The notes beneath the pieces are model-generated. The model made no database searches. It was not told the DNA's origin and saw nothing but the letters and a program-made list of their open reading frames with translations. A stretch of DNA of 64,000 bases. Origin: Treponema sp. Its GTDB lineage: Bacteria; Spirochaetota; Spirochaetia; Treponematales; Treponemataceae. The stretch covers positions 1 to 64,000 of the forward strand of contig JAFZRP010000065.1 of NCBI GenBank assembly GCA_017619795.1. Reading direction: 5' to 3'. A program made the position numbers and the translations under genes. Every line of letters starts with the position of its first letter. Within the stretch, counting starts at the first letter, position 1. Below, piece after piece: positions 35,651-46,185 of the stretch.

Positions 35651-38032
35651 CTACTGAATCTGCAGGAATGGCAGATATCGTCTTTCTACAGTATTGGAAA
35701 CTGCATCAGATGTAAAGCCAGCACCTTCCTCATCCTCGTAATTAGGATACAGAATACTGTCTAAAATAGAAAGATCTGCTTCTTCGCGGACAAACAGTGG
35801 TCTCATTGTAGTACCAATTGCAGGTTTTTTAAACTCCTCGCTTGCCTCTGGTGTTTTTCCAGGGAACGGCTCGGTATCGCTGATGTCCGGTGGAGTCGGA
35901 CCATATTCGCCGGAATTGTTCCAGCACATATAGCCGCGGTTGATGGAATCTCTGGTTCCAAAGAACTCATTCCTTATATAATTTGAATCATAGTATTTTT
36001 TGTCGTAGCTTACAGGAAGATAAAAGCACTGAACCCACGGTCGTACAATAGCTCTGTTGCGGCATAAGATTGTGTTTCTGAACGAACCGTAATAATAGAT
36101 TCTATAAGTTCTGTCTTCTGCAGGAGCATAGTTCAAGAAGGTCTGCTCAAAATGACTCGGATAGAACATTGGTCCAATTACATCAACATGTTCTGCAAGC
36201 ATTTCTGCATCCTGACCTGTACGTGTGCCGCTTCTGTACCAGCCGTTTGCACCGTAAATGTCTATTCCAATTGGAGCATCAATATTTTCTCTTGCATACT
36301 TAAGGAACGAAATCAAAGCACTTTCTTTATCCATTCCCTTGTTGCGCCATCTGTACTGTACGTTATTCAGGTTTCTTCCGTCTGTAGGGAAGCGGATATA
36401 GTCAAACTGAATCTCGTCAAAGCCACGGCGGACAAGCTCCTTTGCAACTGCTACATTGTATTCCCAAACCTCTTCCGAATAAGGGTCAACCCAGTTTTCA
36501 TCAAAGTAGAGCGTTTTCTGTCCGGTAACGTTTCCTTCTTCGTCCACCTCATCTTCATAACCACGGATTCCTACCCAAGGCTTATTAAGCTTTGCATCCC
36601 AGACTGCATATTTTCCGCTTTTATATTTTGTAAGGGAACGATCTTTAAATGTAACAATTCGTGCAACAAGATAAATGTTTTCCTTTTTGAACTCGTCAAT
36701 AAAATGGTCTAAATCTACGTGATATTGAGAAACAACACCCATCTCTGCAACATACGGATCCTTTGTATCATAACGCAAAAAGCCATAATCATCCTTCATA
36801 TCGATTACGAGACCGTTCATGTTTCTGTCTTTTACAATTTTCTTAAACTTATCAATTCCTTCCTGAGTCCTGCACTGATAAGCTGAAGCATAAATACATT
36901 TTTTACCGTTTGCTTTTTCGGCATACGGTGTATTGATTGTTCCCGGATAAAGAAGCCACAATTCACTGAGCAATACGCCCTGAGAAAAACCGCTGCGGCT
37001 TTTTGGAATCCACGCTGTATTTATCATACCAGGAACTGCAGAAAAGGCTTTGTTCCAGTTAGGGAACTGTACCGGCACTCCAGGACTCTGCAATGTATCT
37101 ATATCAATAGAACCAAAGCCTTCAAGATGGGTATACAAAAGTACATTGTTGATTATTGTCAAACCTTCAATACAATCAACCGGCTCTGTTCCTTTATAAA
37201 TCATCTGAGCCTTTTTTGTTTCCCAGTCCAGCCTGTACAATCTTGGCATATATGCCTGTGAAAGGTAAACCTCTGTATAAATGCTACCGTCTGCACGAGT
37301 TCTTATTACCGGCAGAATATCGGCAATTTCATCTGGAGAAGTCATGGAAGGCATTTTTTCAAAACCGTCAGTAATGTCTGTCCATTTAGCATCTTTTTTT
37401 GCAGGCAGAATATAAGACATTCCAAAAATAGGATGCGACATAAATACTACAGATTCACCGTTTATGGTAGCAACTGCAACCGCCTTCATTCCTACAGTTT
37501 TAGGACTCATAGAGCTTAAATTTTTCCAGCTGTTTCCGTCATCATTACTGTAAAAAACGGTGTCCTTTGTGGCGGTAACCATTTCGTGTCTGTTCAGAGG
37601 ATTTATAGAAAAGTCTTTAAGCTCCTGAATCTGTTTTTCAAGAACAACTTCGTTATCTTTATATTTTTTGATTGTGAGGAATGGTAAACCGTTATTTCGT
37701 TCTTCAAAGTTCTGTAAATCTTCGGTATAAAAAATACCTTTTTCGGTACGAAGGTACCAGCCCTTTTTTGCTTCTTTTTCTGACGTAAAATACTCAATCG
37801 GGAAAATCTGGTCTATTCGACAACCGGTCCAGACAGAAAGGACATAATTATTTCCTGTGATTTTGTAAAGACCTGTATCTGAACCGACCAGGAAATCATC
37901 GTTCTCTTTCACAGCAGACATAGAAAGAGAAGACGAGATTTTTGGCGGAAGCTTATATAATGGTTTTATTTCATCAGCATATACAGCTGGTGATAGTACT
38001 ATTAGTGATAATAAAATGAGTATGATAGTCAT
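35651..38032 (-). CDS. secreted DUF4015 putative glycoside hydrolase
   Basis: 793 residues with a signal peptide (IILILLSLIVLSPAVYA). The N-terminal half (about 25-350) has sensor-like repeats such as LVGSDTGLYKI and VFYSNDDGNSWKNLSS, suggesting a beta-propeller. The C-terminal half (about 375-790) is a DUF4015 TIM-barrel-like putative glycosyl hydrolase: NGLVIDMKDDYGFLRY, FDEIQFDYIRFPTDG and DAEMLAEHVDVIGPMFYPS, with candidate acids in QFDYIRFP. Substrate unknown. No Shine-Dalgarno sequence; a near-perfect FliA-type -10 lies just upstream. Confidence 0.75.
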   Translation of the reverse strand: MTIILILLSLIVLSPAVYADEIKPLYKLPPKISSSLSMSAVKENDDFLVGSDTGLYKITGNNYVLSVWTGCRIDQIFPIEYFTSEKEAKKGWYLRTEKGIFYTEDLQNFEERNNGLPFLTIKKYKDNEVVLEKQIQELKDFSINPLNRHEMVTATKDTVFYSNDDGNSWKNLSSMSPKTVGMKAVAVATINGESVVFMSHPIFGMSYILPAKKDAKWTDITDGFEKMPSMTSPDEIADILPVIRTRADGSIYTEVYLSQAYMPRLYRLDWETKKAQMIYKGTEPVDCIEGLTIINNVLLYTHLEGFGSIDIDTLQSPGVPVQFPNWNKAFSAVPGMINTAWIPKSRSGFSQGVLLSELWLLYPGTINTPYAEKANGKKCIYASAYQCRTQEGIDKFKKIVKDRNMNGLVIDMKDDYGFLRYDTKDPYVAEMGVVSQYHVDLDHFIDEFKKENIYLVARIVTFKDRSLTKYKSGKYAVWDAKLNKPWVGIRGYEDEVDEEGNVTGQKTLYFDENWVDPYSEEVWEYNVAVAKELVRRGFDEIQFDYIRFPTDGRNLNNVQYRWRNKGMDKESALISFLKYARENIDAPIGIDIYGANGWYRSGTRTGQDAEMLAEHVDVIGPMFYPSHFEQTFLNYAPAEDRTYRIYYYGSFRNTILCRNRAIVRPWVQCFYLPVSYDKKYYDSNYIRNEFFGTRDSINRGYMCWNNSGEYGPTPPDISDTEPFPGKTPEASEEFKKPAIGTTMRPLFVREEADLSILDSILYPNYEDEEGAGFTSDAVSNTVERRYLPFLQIQ

Positions 38033-38039
38033 ACTTCGA

Positions 38040-38067
38040 TTATCGGCGAAAAATGAGGCAGAGTTTA
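38040..38067 (-). promoter_or_regulatory. candidate sigma28 (FliA) promoter
   Basis: On the minus strand TAAA (38067-38064), 16-nt spacer, then exactly GCCGATAA (38047-38040), the FliA -10 consensus; the usual spacing is 15. The start codon of the DUF4015 gene follows seven bases later. GATAAT within it could alternatively serve as a sigma70 -10. Confidence 0.45.
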
Positions 38068-38096
38068 GTGAATCAAGTGTATTTGTAAAAGTGCCC

Positions 38097-38171
38097 CCAG
38101 TTTTTGCAAATGCAAAAACTGGAAACAGAAGCAGGAAAAATATTCACGTTAATTTAGCAGAAGCTTCTGTT
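38097..38171 (+). repeat. two-hairpin extragenic repeat, copy 3
   Basis: A 75-nt element of the same plan as copies 1 and 2. Hairpin 1: 38097-38108 with 38111-38122 (12 bp, core TTTTTGCA/TGCAAAAA, loop AA). Then one A, and hairpin 2: 38124-38132 with 38163-38171 (9 bp, AACAGAAGC/GCTTCTGTT, 30-nt loop). The far arm overlaps the stop codon of the giant Ig-like gene. The box ACTGGGGGCACT next to hairpin 1 matches copy 1 at 10 of 12 bases. Confidence 0.6.
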
Positions 38172-41100
38172 AGAATACATTTACACGCAAACCGAGAGAG
38201 AACTGCGGTACAAGATTCTTGATGTCGGTGTTACCAGAAACGTCCGTTGGGATGAACCACAAAGAACCTTCGGTGTACAGAGAGAATGTACTGAACATCT
38301 TAACATCAGGAAGCTTAACTCTTGGGAATTCCATCTGTAAGAGCATTGCAGAAAGTGTCTGTGGTCTTCCACTGTTTGTCTCAGAGAATCTTGAGAACTG
38401 TGCACCAATTGCAAAGCTTGCAGAAAGCCATTCCCAGTCTCTTCCGAAGAAGTAGCTGAACGGTATTGTAGAAACGTTTGCAAGAATCTTAAGACCAAAT
38501 ACGTTTCCACCATAACGTGAAGCAGACATATTTCGTCCAAAGAAGCTAGAAACTGCATCTCGCTGTGCCTGTGTAAACTGTCCCCATTCTACCTGCAGCT
38601 TAACGTTATCATCGAAGAAGGTAAGTCCGGCACCAATTTCAAACAATGTTGAACCCCAGATTCTTACATCGAGATACAAGCCCTGTACGAATGAAGGAAG
38701 CTCATAAGAAGCCTTGTCACCCTTTCGGAGAGCAACAACTACACTTTCAAGCTTAACATCATCCTGAGAAAGTCCGGATACTGCAAGCTCCTGGTTATAG
38801 CTTCCACCGTTTGCTGGAGAAATGAGCTTGATTGTTGGAGATGTATTATCAACCTGAACAATGAAACGCTCAATTGCAGTTTCACCGTTCTGCATTGTTG
38901 CCCTTACAATCATGAAGTGATAGCCTTCCGGCAAATCTTCATTTTCAACACGATACTGCCACTTGTCCTTCTTAGAAAGGAACTCAAAGGTCTTACCATT
39001 ATTAAAGCTTATTTCAATCTTTTCTACAGCTTTTGCAGAAATTACATCCTTTACTTCTTTCTTTGTATTCTTATCCTTTAAGAGTGCTGCTTCTTCTGGA
39101 TCTACAGTATAACCAGCCATACCCTTAAGATAAGGTCGGTTCAAAGCAAAATCACCATATTGGAAGTTATCCAAAGTTACCCAAGGACCGTATGTATTAT
39201 AAGTAAGAGTCTGACTTCTTGAAGAAACCTGCTGACCGTTTTCAAGAATTGCATCAACACGATATGTGTGAACACCAGTTGCCATATCAGCCTTAAGCAT
39301 CTTAATTGGGTTACCGTCTTCATCATAATCACCAGAATCTACTTCCGAAGTTGGAGAAATGGCAAACTTGAAGAAGCCTGAATAGCTGAGCTCTGTTTCC
39401 TTTACAAAGACATCATCAACATAAAGTCTTAAAGTTCTGACTGGGCTTTCAAGATATGTTACAGCCTGTCCGTAAATATTGAACTGTCCGTTTTTATGCT
39501 CACCGTTCAATGGATAAAGAATATCTACTACAGCCGGTGGCATTGACTTATCAAGGTGGATATTGCGGCTAACGTTTGTCTTGTTACCAGCCATATCTTC
39601 ACCAGTAAGCTGAATGTTATAGAAGCCGTTATTCAACTCTGAAAGATCAAGAACTTCGCCAATAATGTTCTGAATCTGAAGCTCTTTTACAACTGCATCA
39701 GAAGGTTCATCCATATTTCTGATTGTTACGTACATTCGGCTAATTTCAACGTTATCAAAAGCGTAACCAGACAATACGAGTTCACCTGTAGACTGAGAGT
39801 CATCAAGAGGGAGATCAAGAGAAATATCCGGAGCATCGTTATCGATATTGATAAGGCTTGAGTAAAGACCTGTGATACCATAATTATCTGTAATCTTCAT
39901 GAATACTGCGTGAGTACCACCAACTACAGCTCGTGTATCTACTGTATAAGCCCATTCCTCCTGACCTTCAGCATCGTTATAGCTGTTACCGTTATCAAGA
40001 GAAACCTCAACCTTTGCGATTCCGTTCTTATCTGTTGCATAACCAGAGATTGTTACAACCTCTCGTACAGAAGTATCGATTGTAGGCTCAATAATAGCAC
40101 CCTTAGGCTCTTCCAGAGAGATACGGAAGGTTCTTACTGTTTCAAGACCCTGTACACCATTCTTATCAACTGCATAAACCGAAACTGTATGCTGGTTGTC
40201 TGTCATAGAAGCAATAGGGATATCGATTGAGAAGCTTGTGTTTGGAGTATTCATCTTAATATACTCACCGTCATCAAGCTTATACCAGATTGTAGACTCA
40301 CCATCATCATCATAAACTACACCGGAAATTGTAAAGTCACGTGTAATAACCTGCATTTCTTCCGGTACGTGGATTTCTGCACGTGGAAGGTCAGATTCGT
40401 TGTCTATTACAAAGCTCCAGTTAGAGATTACCTTTGAGTTTCCTGCTTCATCAGTAAAGATAAAGTTCATTGCAGGATCAATTGGCTGATCTTCTGTACC
40501 AACATGAGTTACGATAAGAGGATTAAGATCTATTTCACGACGGATTTCTTCGCGTTCTTCTGTTGGAGGTAATACATACTCAACCTTTGAAAGAACTCCG
40601 TTGTCTTCTACCTTAAATACAATTTCGTTTTCGCCGTTTACAACATCTTCAGTTAATGGTTCAACAACTGTTACATCAGGTGGAGTTGTATCCTTGAAGC
40701 AAGCTGTCTTTATTTCAGTAATATGGCCGGCATTGTCTATTGCCCTGATGTCTACAGAAAGAAGTCCGTCTTCAAGATAAGAAATGTCTACATCCTGATT
40801 GAAGGTAACACCAAGATTGTTTGTATCTTCTGGAGCGATTATGTCAAGTTCCTTCCAGGATTCGCCATTGTTGAAGGAATATTCAATGCTTCTAACGCCA
40901 AGCGTATCTGCGGCTGTACCAGAAAGATGAATTGTATCATTCTGCCAGTCGTGAAGTCTAGGTGTCTGCAAATAGATTTCTGGGCTTTCTGAATCTGAAA
41001 GGAAGTTGAGGAAGCCTGTTTCGTGTGTGTCGCCAAAACCGTCGGTAAAGCGAACATTTATTTCTTTGTAGATACCGTCTTTTCCTGCAGAAAGCTCAAA

Positions 41101-44100
41101 GAACTTACCGTTATTGATAATGCTCAAGCCTGTCATGTCTGTTTCGATTTCTGCAGATACCGGCTCAACAAAGTTTGTATAGAAATAATATTTTGATCCG
41201 CCACTTAATACCCAGTTTTCATCCTGTGAATCATATACTGTTCCAATTCCTGGATACTGGAATATCTGTTCAGTATCTTCAATCATATAGCTTTCTATAT
41301 TTCGTACTACAGATATAGAACCGCTTATGGTCTGTTCAAGAGTTCCTGCCTTTATTGTTACAGCGATGTGATTTACTCTGGATGGAAGATTATTCAATGG
41401 GATTTCTGCAATCCATCTTGTGTCTCCGGCTGCTGGTTTTGTAAGCTTAACAGCTCCCTTCTGAACATCATCACCACCAGGAACTTCTGCACCTGTAATT
41501 TCGTAAGAAACTGAACCTACTGCAGCACCTGTATCTATATAAACAGTTGCATACAAAGGTGTTTTAGAAACTCCGTAAGGGAGAGCAACTGTCATTCCAC
41601 TATAGTATGGCTGTCCGTCTACCATTGCAAAGTTTGCAGTAAGAGTAGGATTTTTTACAGCATTGTATTTCCCAGTAACAGCTTTTCCTGTATCAAGAGG
41701 TGTAAAGGTTGAAGTTACAGGGTTTGTTCCTTCAATCATATCCTGTCTGGAGAAAGATTCGAAGTTTCTGTCCATTTCTCCCTGATAAACACCAACTGCA
41801 TATACATCTTTTCCGTCCAGCCATGCAATAACTGGAGGTTTTGGAGCCTTTCCAACATCTTCCGATACTGGAGGAATTGTAGAAACTGCGACACCTTTAG
41901 AAACCTCGTTTCCACCGGCACTTGTTGCAACAACTTCTACAACAGCCATTCCGGCACCAAAAGAAACTGTGTCTACATTGAATCTGAACGTTCCGTCTTC
42001 TGCAACTGCAACAGGCTTAAAGTTTTCCGGATTTGGAACATTCTTAACTGCACCAACAAGGCCGTCCTTCATTTCTGCCTGAGCTTCAAGAACTCTGTAG
42101 CTTACACCACCAACACCTGTCTGACAGGCTACGGAACCGGAAATTGTTACATAGCCAGGAGTTCCATCCAATGCTGTACTGTCTGAATAGTTTTCTATTG
42201 TGAGTGTTGGGAAAACATTATCGTATCTGAAAATAAAAGGCTTTGATTCAACAATCTTGTCTTTGTCTGTTGTTACAACAATCTGAACTGGCTCTGAGCT
42301 GCCGATTGCATTTCCAGGAATAAGCTTAATAAGGTTTCCTTTATTTTCAACTCTGGCAAACTCTGTTTCCGGAACAAGTGCAATTTCTTTAATGTTTGCG
42401 CCGATTAAGTAACCTGTTACTGGCCACTCCGGATTATTTATGATTGAGCCGTCTTCTCCAACTGTACTGTCGTCAAAAACAATTTCCGGTACAGATGATT
42501 TTACTACTGCTGTATTTGTGATGTATGCGTAATAGTTCTGAGTAGAAACTCGGTCAAGAAGGTCGGTTGCTTCTACTGTAAAGGTTACTACACCTTTAGG
42601 GAAATCTGGAGTAATTGGGAAGGTTGCATTGTAATTTGCTGCGTTTTTAAGATCCTGGTCGTTTTCAATTACACCGTTCTTTCCGTAAACAACTTGTGTA
42701 TGAACATGCTTAATACCTATCTGAGAAACTGCAGGAACTACAAAAGAAATACCTGCTTCCGGATGGATTTCCATACCGTTTTCAAATGGCTCGCTTTCTT
42801 TTCCTTTCTGCAAAACAGGCTCGTCAAAGGTTACAGGAATACCCTTTGAAACAATTGTAACTGAAACTGGATTTCCTTTTATTCCATTTACATCTTCGCC
42901 ATAAATTGTAATTTTATGGTTTCCGGCAACTAAATCAGAAGCCTTACAAAGATCCTGGAAGAATACTCCTTTTGTAGATTGAATTATAGGATCCTGATCA
43001 TCAAGCTGAATTACTACGGAATCAACTCCATCATCATCTCTAACAATACCTCTTACATAAACAGGAGAATCATCGCCTGTATATACCTGAGCTGGAGCTG
43101 GAGTAAAAATCTCAACTGTAGGCTTGTCTTTTTCCTGATTAAGCGCAATGTTAAGAGATTTTTCTATAACGTTTCCGGCCATATCTTTAGCGCGGACTGT
43201 AAACTTTCTTGATTTTTCTTTTTCAGAACCAGTTGTATCAAGATTTATTGACCAGTATGGGTTTCCAGGAACAAGCGTGAAATCACCAGATTCATCGCCA
43301 AAGGTCCAGGAAAGCTCTGTAATTCCAATTGTATCCTTTGCGAAACCGGCAGCAGTGAATCGTCCGTTTACCTCTTCTTTTTCTGCAGGAGTAACAATCT
43401 GAACATCAGGCTTTGTATTATCTATAAAGTACAGGAAGGAGTAAGCACCTACAGAACCCGCATTATCTATAGCCTTAAACCAGATTACAGCTGGTCCGTC
43501 TTCAAACTTTTTAGTATCTACTGAAATGCTGAAATTACATGAAGAATCTTCTTTTGTTTTTCCAAGTTTAACAGGAATAAAAGATTCGCCATTATCTACG
43601 GAATAATAAAGTTCTTTTATACCGTTTCCATCAAAAACTGTTCCCTTAAAATTTACGGAACCAGAAACGAGCATACCCATTGTTTTTTCTTCAATAGAAG
43701 TGATTGGCTGTGTTCGGTCGAGCTGCCAGGTAAGGTTTATAGGCTTACTTGCAAGACCGTTAACGTCATAACCGGTAACCTGAATTGTATGAGGTCCTTC
43801 CGGAAGATTTACTGTATCAAGGTAGTAAGACCAGAATTCACGTCCTTCTGCGCGGATAGGGTGGTCGTCATCACCATCAAAAATGAGCTCTACGTAAGAA
43901 ACTGCATCATCATCAACACACGTACCGACAATGTTCAGATTACTTACAACTCGCATATTTGGATATGGGTTTGTAATACCGCATACTGGTAAGTCAGAGT
44001 TAGGGTCTATATAGATATTGTATGGACCTTCAATACGCTGGTTACCACCAATATCAGTTGCGGTAATCATAATATTGTATTTTACAGGCTTGTTTGCGGT

Positions 44101-44238
44101 TTTTCCCTGCAAATCAAACGATTCCTGCCAGCTATAAAGGTTTTCTACTTCAAGTTCCTCAACATCGCCCTTTCCATGGGCAAATATAGCGGTGAATGTA
44201 AAGAGTGTTAAAACTACAGACAATATAAATCTCTTCAT
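38170..44238 (-). CDS. giant Ig-like repeat protein with C-terminal barrel region
   Basis: 2,022 residues from the ATG at 44238, chosen because AGGAG lies at proper distance; an ATG two codons earlier is too close. The signal peptide ends near FTFTAIFAHG. Many Ig-like units follow, each near 90-100 residues, marked by recurring elements such as DGPHTIQVTGYDVNG-like strands, DNTKPDVQIVTPA, DTTPPDVTVVEP and DNDAPDISLDLP. The last 180 residues (from about FVQGLYLDVRIWG) are rich in aromatic alternating strands and end LGLRVNVF with terminal Phe, as in outer-membrane barrels. Probably a self-anchored surface fibre or adhesin. Confidence 0.75.
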   Translation of the reverse strand: MKRFILSVVLTLFTFTAIFAHGKGDVEELEVENLYSWQESFDLQGKTANKPVKYNIMITATDIGGNQRIEGPYNIYIDPNSDLPVCGITNPYPNMRVVSNLNIVGTCVDDDAVSYVELIFDGDDDHPIRAEGREFWSYYLDTVNLPEGPHTIQVTGYDVNGLASKPINLTWQLDRTQPITSIEEKTMGMLVSGSVNFKGTVFDGNGIKELYYSVDNGESFIPVKLGKTKEDSSCNFSISVDTKKFEDGPAVIWFKAIDNAGSVGAYSFLYFIDNTKPDVQIVTPAEKEEVNGRFTAAGFAKDTIGITELSWTFGDESGDFTLVPGNPYWSINLDTTGSEKEKSRKFTVRAKDMAGNVIEKSLNIALNQEKDKPTVEIFTPAPAQVYTGDDSPVYVRGIVRDDDGVDSVVIQLDDQDPIIQSTKGVFFQDLCKASDLVAGNHKITIYGEDVNGIKGNPVSVTIVSKGIPVTFDEPVLQKGKESEPFENGMEIHPEAGISFVVPAVSQIGIKHVHTQVVYGKNGVIENDQDLKNAANYNATFPITPDFPKGVVTFTVEATDLLDRVSTQNYYAYITNTAVVKSSVPEIVFDDSTVGEDGSIINNPEWPVTGYLIGANIKEIALVPETEFARVENKGNLIKLIPGNAIGSSEPVQIVVTTDKDKIVESKPFIFRYDNVFPTLTIENYSDSTALDGTPGYVTISGSVACQTGVGGVSYRVLEAQAEMKDGLVGAVKNVPNPENFKPVAVAEDGTFRFNVDTVSFGAGMAVVEVVATSAGGNEVSKGVAVSTIPPVSEDVGKAPKPPVIAWLDGKDVYAVGVYQGEMDRNFESFSRQDMIEGTNPVTSTFTPLDTGKAVTGKYNAVKNPTLTANFAMVDGQPYYSGMTVALPYGVSKTPLYATVYIDTGAAVGSVSYEITGAEVPGGDDVQKGAVKLTKPAAGDTRWIAEIPLNNLPSRVNHIAVTIKAGTLEQTISGSISVVRNIESYMIEDTEQIFQYPGIGTVYDSQDENWVLSGGSKYYFYTNFVEPVSAEIETDMTGLSIINNGKFFELSAGKDGIYKEINVRFTDGFGDTHETGFLNFLSDSESPEIYLQTPRLHDWQNDTIHLSGTAADTLGVRSIEYSFNNGESWKELDIIAPEDTNNLGVTFNQDVDISYLEDGLLSVDIRAIDNAGHITEIKTACFKDTTPPDVTVVEPLTEDVVNGENEIVFKVEDNGVLSKVEYVLPPTEEREEIRREIDLNPLIVTHVGTEDQPIDPAMNFIFTDEAGNSKVISNWSFVIDNESDLPRAEIHVPEEMQVITRDFTISGVVYDDDGESTIWYKLDDGEYIKMNTPNTSFSIDIPIASMTDNQHTVSVYAVDKNGVQGLETVRTFRISLEEPKGAIIEPTIDTSVREVVTISGYATDKNGIAKVEVSLDNGNSYNDAEGQEEWAYTVDTRAVVGGTHAVFMKITDNYGITGLYSSLINIDNDAPDISLDLPLDDSQSTGELVLSGYAFDNVEISRMYVTIRNMDEPSDAVVKELQIQNIIGEVLDLSELNNGFYNIQLTGEDMAGNKTNVSRNIHLDKSMPPAVVDILYPLNGEHKNGQFNIYGQAVTYLESPVRTLRLYVDDVFVKETELSYSGFFKFAISPTSEVDSGDYDEDGNPIKMLKADMATGVHTYRVDAILENGQQVSSRSQTLTYNTYGPWVTLDNFQYGDFALNRPYLKGMAGYTVDPEEAALLKDKNTKKEVKDVISAKAVEKIEISFNNGKTFEFLSKKDKWQYRVENEDLPEGYHFMIVRATMQNGETAIERFIVQVDNTSPTIKLISPANGGSYNQELAVSGLSQDDVKLESVVVALRKGDKASYELPSFVQGLYLDVRIWGSTLFEIGAGLTFFDDNVKLQVEWGQFTQAQRDAVSSFFGRNMSASRYGGNVFGLKILANVSTIPFSYFFGRDWEWLSASFAIGAQFSRFSETNSGRPQTLSAMLLQMEFPRVKLPDVKMFSTFSLYTEGSLWFIPTDVSGNTDIKNLVPQFSLGLRVNVF

Positions 44239-44479
44239 AATCATTCTCCTAGTACTCCTTTCAGTGTAATTTTTTTAAAAAATACACTTCTTCTCTAACA
44301 TTATCGGTAGAATTCACTTTTTTGTTCACAATTATTTTTAAAATAAAAATTTCGCCCTCTTACCCACCTCTAATATATAACTTTACACTAGAAATAGTAG
44401 AAAAGCAAAGATTTTCGTGTTTTTTTTGTTTGAGAATTCTGTTTTTAGATATGTTTTATTAGATTGTATTATTATACCA

Positions 44480-46099
44480 CTAAAATGCCATTCTGGCTAC
44501 AAGATAAACAAGCGGAGAATTCCAGTAAATTGCAACCTCGTTTGTGCTGTAGCTGCCCTGTATATCTGCAAAACACTGCAACGGAGGCTTGCCCTGCAGA
44601 TTGTTTTTAGCAATTTCATCTGCAAGCCACTCAGAAGGTCCTCCCGAAAGCATTCCAGGCATTGTACTTCCGACCGCTCCAGAAGGTCTGTGATGAGGAT
44701 TTTGAACCATATTTGTTCCAAAGCCTGTTACATAACAAACGTTCATAGGATTACAGCCAAGAATATAATCAAGCTGCTTTTTTGCTGCTTCAAAATACTC
44801 TTTGTTTCCCGTCAAATCATACGCAAGCAGCAAAAGATGTGCATTATCGCAGACAGCACCGTTACTTCCCCAGAAAACCTTCTCCAGTGAAGTTCCAAAC
44901 GATGCATTTTTTACACGCTCAAGCACTTTTTCGTAAGTGTCTTTTATGGAAGTTTCTAAATCTTCTATTATATCTGCATCTTTTATAAGCTTTTTGTTTC
45001 TAAGAAGGATTTCTGTACCATAGCCGGCTACACAACCCCAACCAAAGCCTTCAATCCAAGGTCTTTTCCACGGCTCTTCAGGATTATACGGAATTGCCTT
45101 AGCCTCTTTCCGAACCTGCATTGCCTTCTTCAGATATTCATCTTCGCCGGTAACTGCAAAAAGCGAACACAAAGCAAAATAACGCTCATCCTTTACGCTC
45201 CAGTCACCGTAACCGCCGGTTGTAATCTCCGGAGGATTTTTATAAAGCTCGTCCTCGTGGGAATCAAGATATTCCTGTGCCTTTTTTGCCGCAGAAAGCA
45301 GCTTTTCAGAGAAGTTTTTATCCTTTTCCTTATAAAAAGTTGAAGCATAAGCCAGACAACCTGCAAAATCTGCTGTTGCAGAGGTAGAAACAGGTGCAAT
45401 TACGAGGGCTTCCTTTTCTTCCTGTGGCAGAATAAACGGACAGAAATGGTAGCATGAGATTTTATGATAAACAGCACCATCCTCACGCTGCATTTCGAGC
45501 ATCCATTCAAGCTCAAAGCGAACCTCGTTCAAAATGTCGAACTTTTCTTCACCCGTTGCCAGAGTACCAGAAGCTTCAAGGCTGGCATAAGCAAGCAGCA
45601 GATCCATAACGGTTTTTGAACCCGCAACAATATAACGTCCATAGTCCCCGGCATCGTGCCAGCCGCCAAGAACCTTTTTTGTCTTGTTTGTACCGTATAT
45701 TTTTGCAATGCCAGTATGACACGCCGGATGATTCCAGAGAGAATCCTCCTCAAGCATAATCTCCTGACCACAACGGGAAAGATAAAAATATTTCAGAATT
45801 GATAAATATAAATCATCAAAAAGTCTGTCGCCAATCTTAAAAGGAACACTCTGAGCACCATCAATTTTTACAGTATAAGTTCCAGGTTTATCAAACGATG
45901 AAAAATCGGCAGCACAAATCTCTTCGGCAGCAACTCTATCCTTTACCGCCTTCCCTGTTTTTCCTGAAAAAACAGTTTTTCCTTCTTCATCAAGCAGGAA
46001 AAAATCTTCATTCTGTGCAGCGCCCCGAACATAAGCAAACTTACTTCCGTTTGAACCGTATCCAATCTGATTTACAAAAACATCTTTTACTGTACTCAT
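44480..46099 (-). CDS. GH9-family endoglucanase/glucosidase, no signal peptide
   Basis: 539 residues. An N-terminal Ig-like CelD_N domain (1-85; FVNQIGYGSNGSKFAYV) precedes a GH9 (alpha/alpha)6 barrel. Catalytic segments: GGWHDAGDYGRYIVAG with the two Asp, NPHHRPSG, and the proton donor Glu in TNEVAIYWNSPLVY. GH9 enzymes hydrolyse beta-1,4-glucans. No signal peptide, so it is probably intracellular and acts on cello-oligosaccharides, as some GH9 exo-glucosidases do. No clear Shine-Dalgarno sequence; TATACT (46112-46107, minus) lies seven bases before the ATG. Confidence 0.9.
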   Translation of the reverse strand: MSTVKDVFVNQIGYGSNGSKFAYVRGAAQNEDFFLLDEEGKTVFSGKTGKAVKDRVAAEEICAADFSSFDKPGTYTVKIDGAQSVPFKIGDRLFDDLYLSILKYFYLSRCGQEIMLEEDSLWNHPACHTGIAKIYGTNKTKKVLGGWHDAGDYGRYIVAGSKTVMDLLLAYASLEASGTLATGEEKFDILNEVRFELEWMLEMQREDGAVYHKISCYHFCPFILPQEEKEALVIAPVSTSATADFAGCLAYASTFYKEKDKNFSEKLLSAAKKAQEYLDSHEDELYKNPPEITTGGYGDWSVKDERYFALCSLFAVTGEDEYLKKAMQVRKEAKAIPYNPEEPWKRPWIEGFGWGCVAGYGTEILLRNKKLIKDADIIEDLETSIKDTYEKVLERVKNASFGTSLEKVFWGSNGAVCDNAHLLLLAYDLTGNKEYFEAAKKQLDYILGCNPMNVCYVTGFGTNMVQNPHHRPSGAVGSTMPGMLSGGPSEWLADEIAKNNLQGKPPLQCFADIQGSYSTNEVAIYWNSPLVYLVARMAF

Positions 46100-46185
46100 A
46101 TTGTGGAGTATAGGGGAAACAGAGGATATTTTATTGTATAAAAATCGCTATGAATTGGAAAAAAGTAAATGAATTATACAATTAT

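Noticed and set aside
38082-38097. Sigma54 promoter from GGGGCAC on the minus strand
   Set aside because: The -24 like GG is present but the -12 GC at proper spacing is not.
44239-44479. Gene or RNA in the 240-bp gap upstream of the giant Ig-like gene
   Set aside because: Only AT-rich sequence with weak -10-like hexamers; no ORF, hairpin or repeat copy that I can support.
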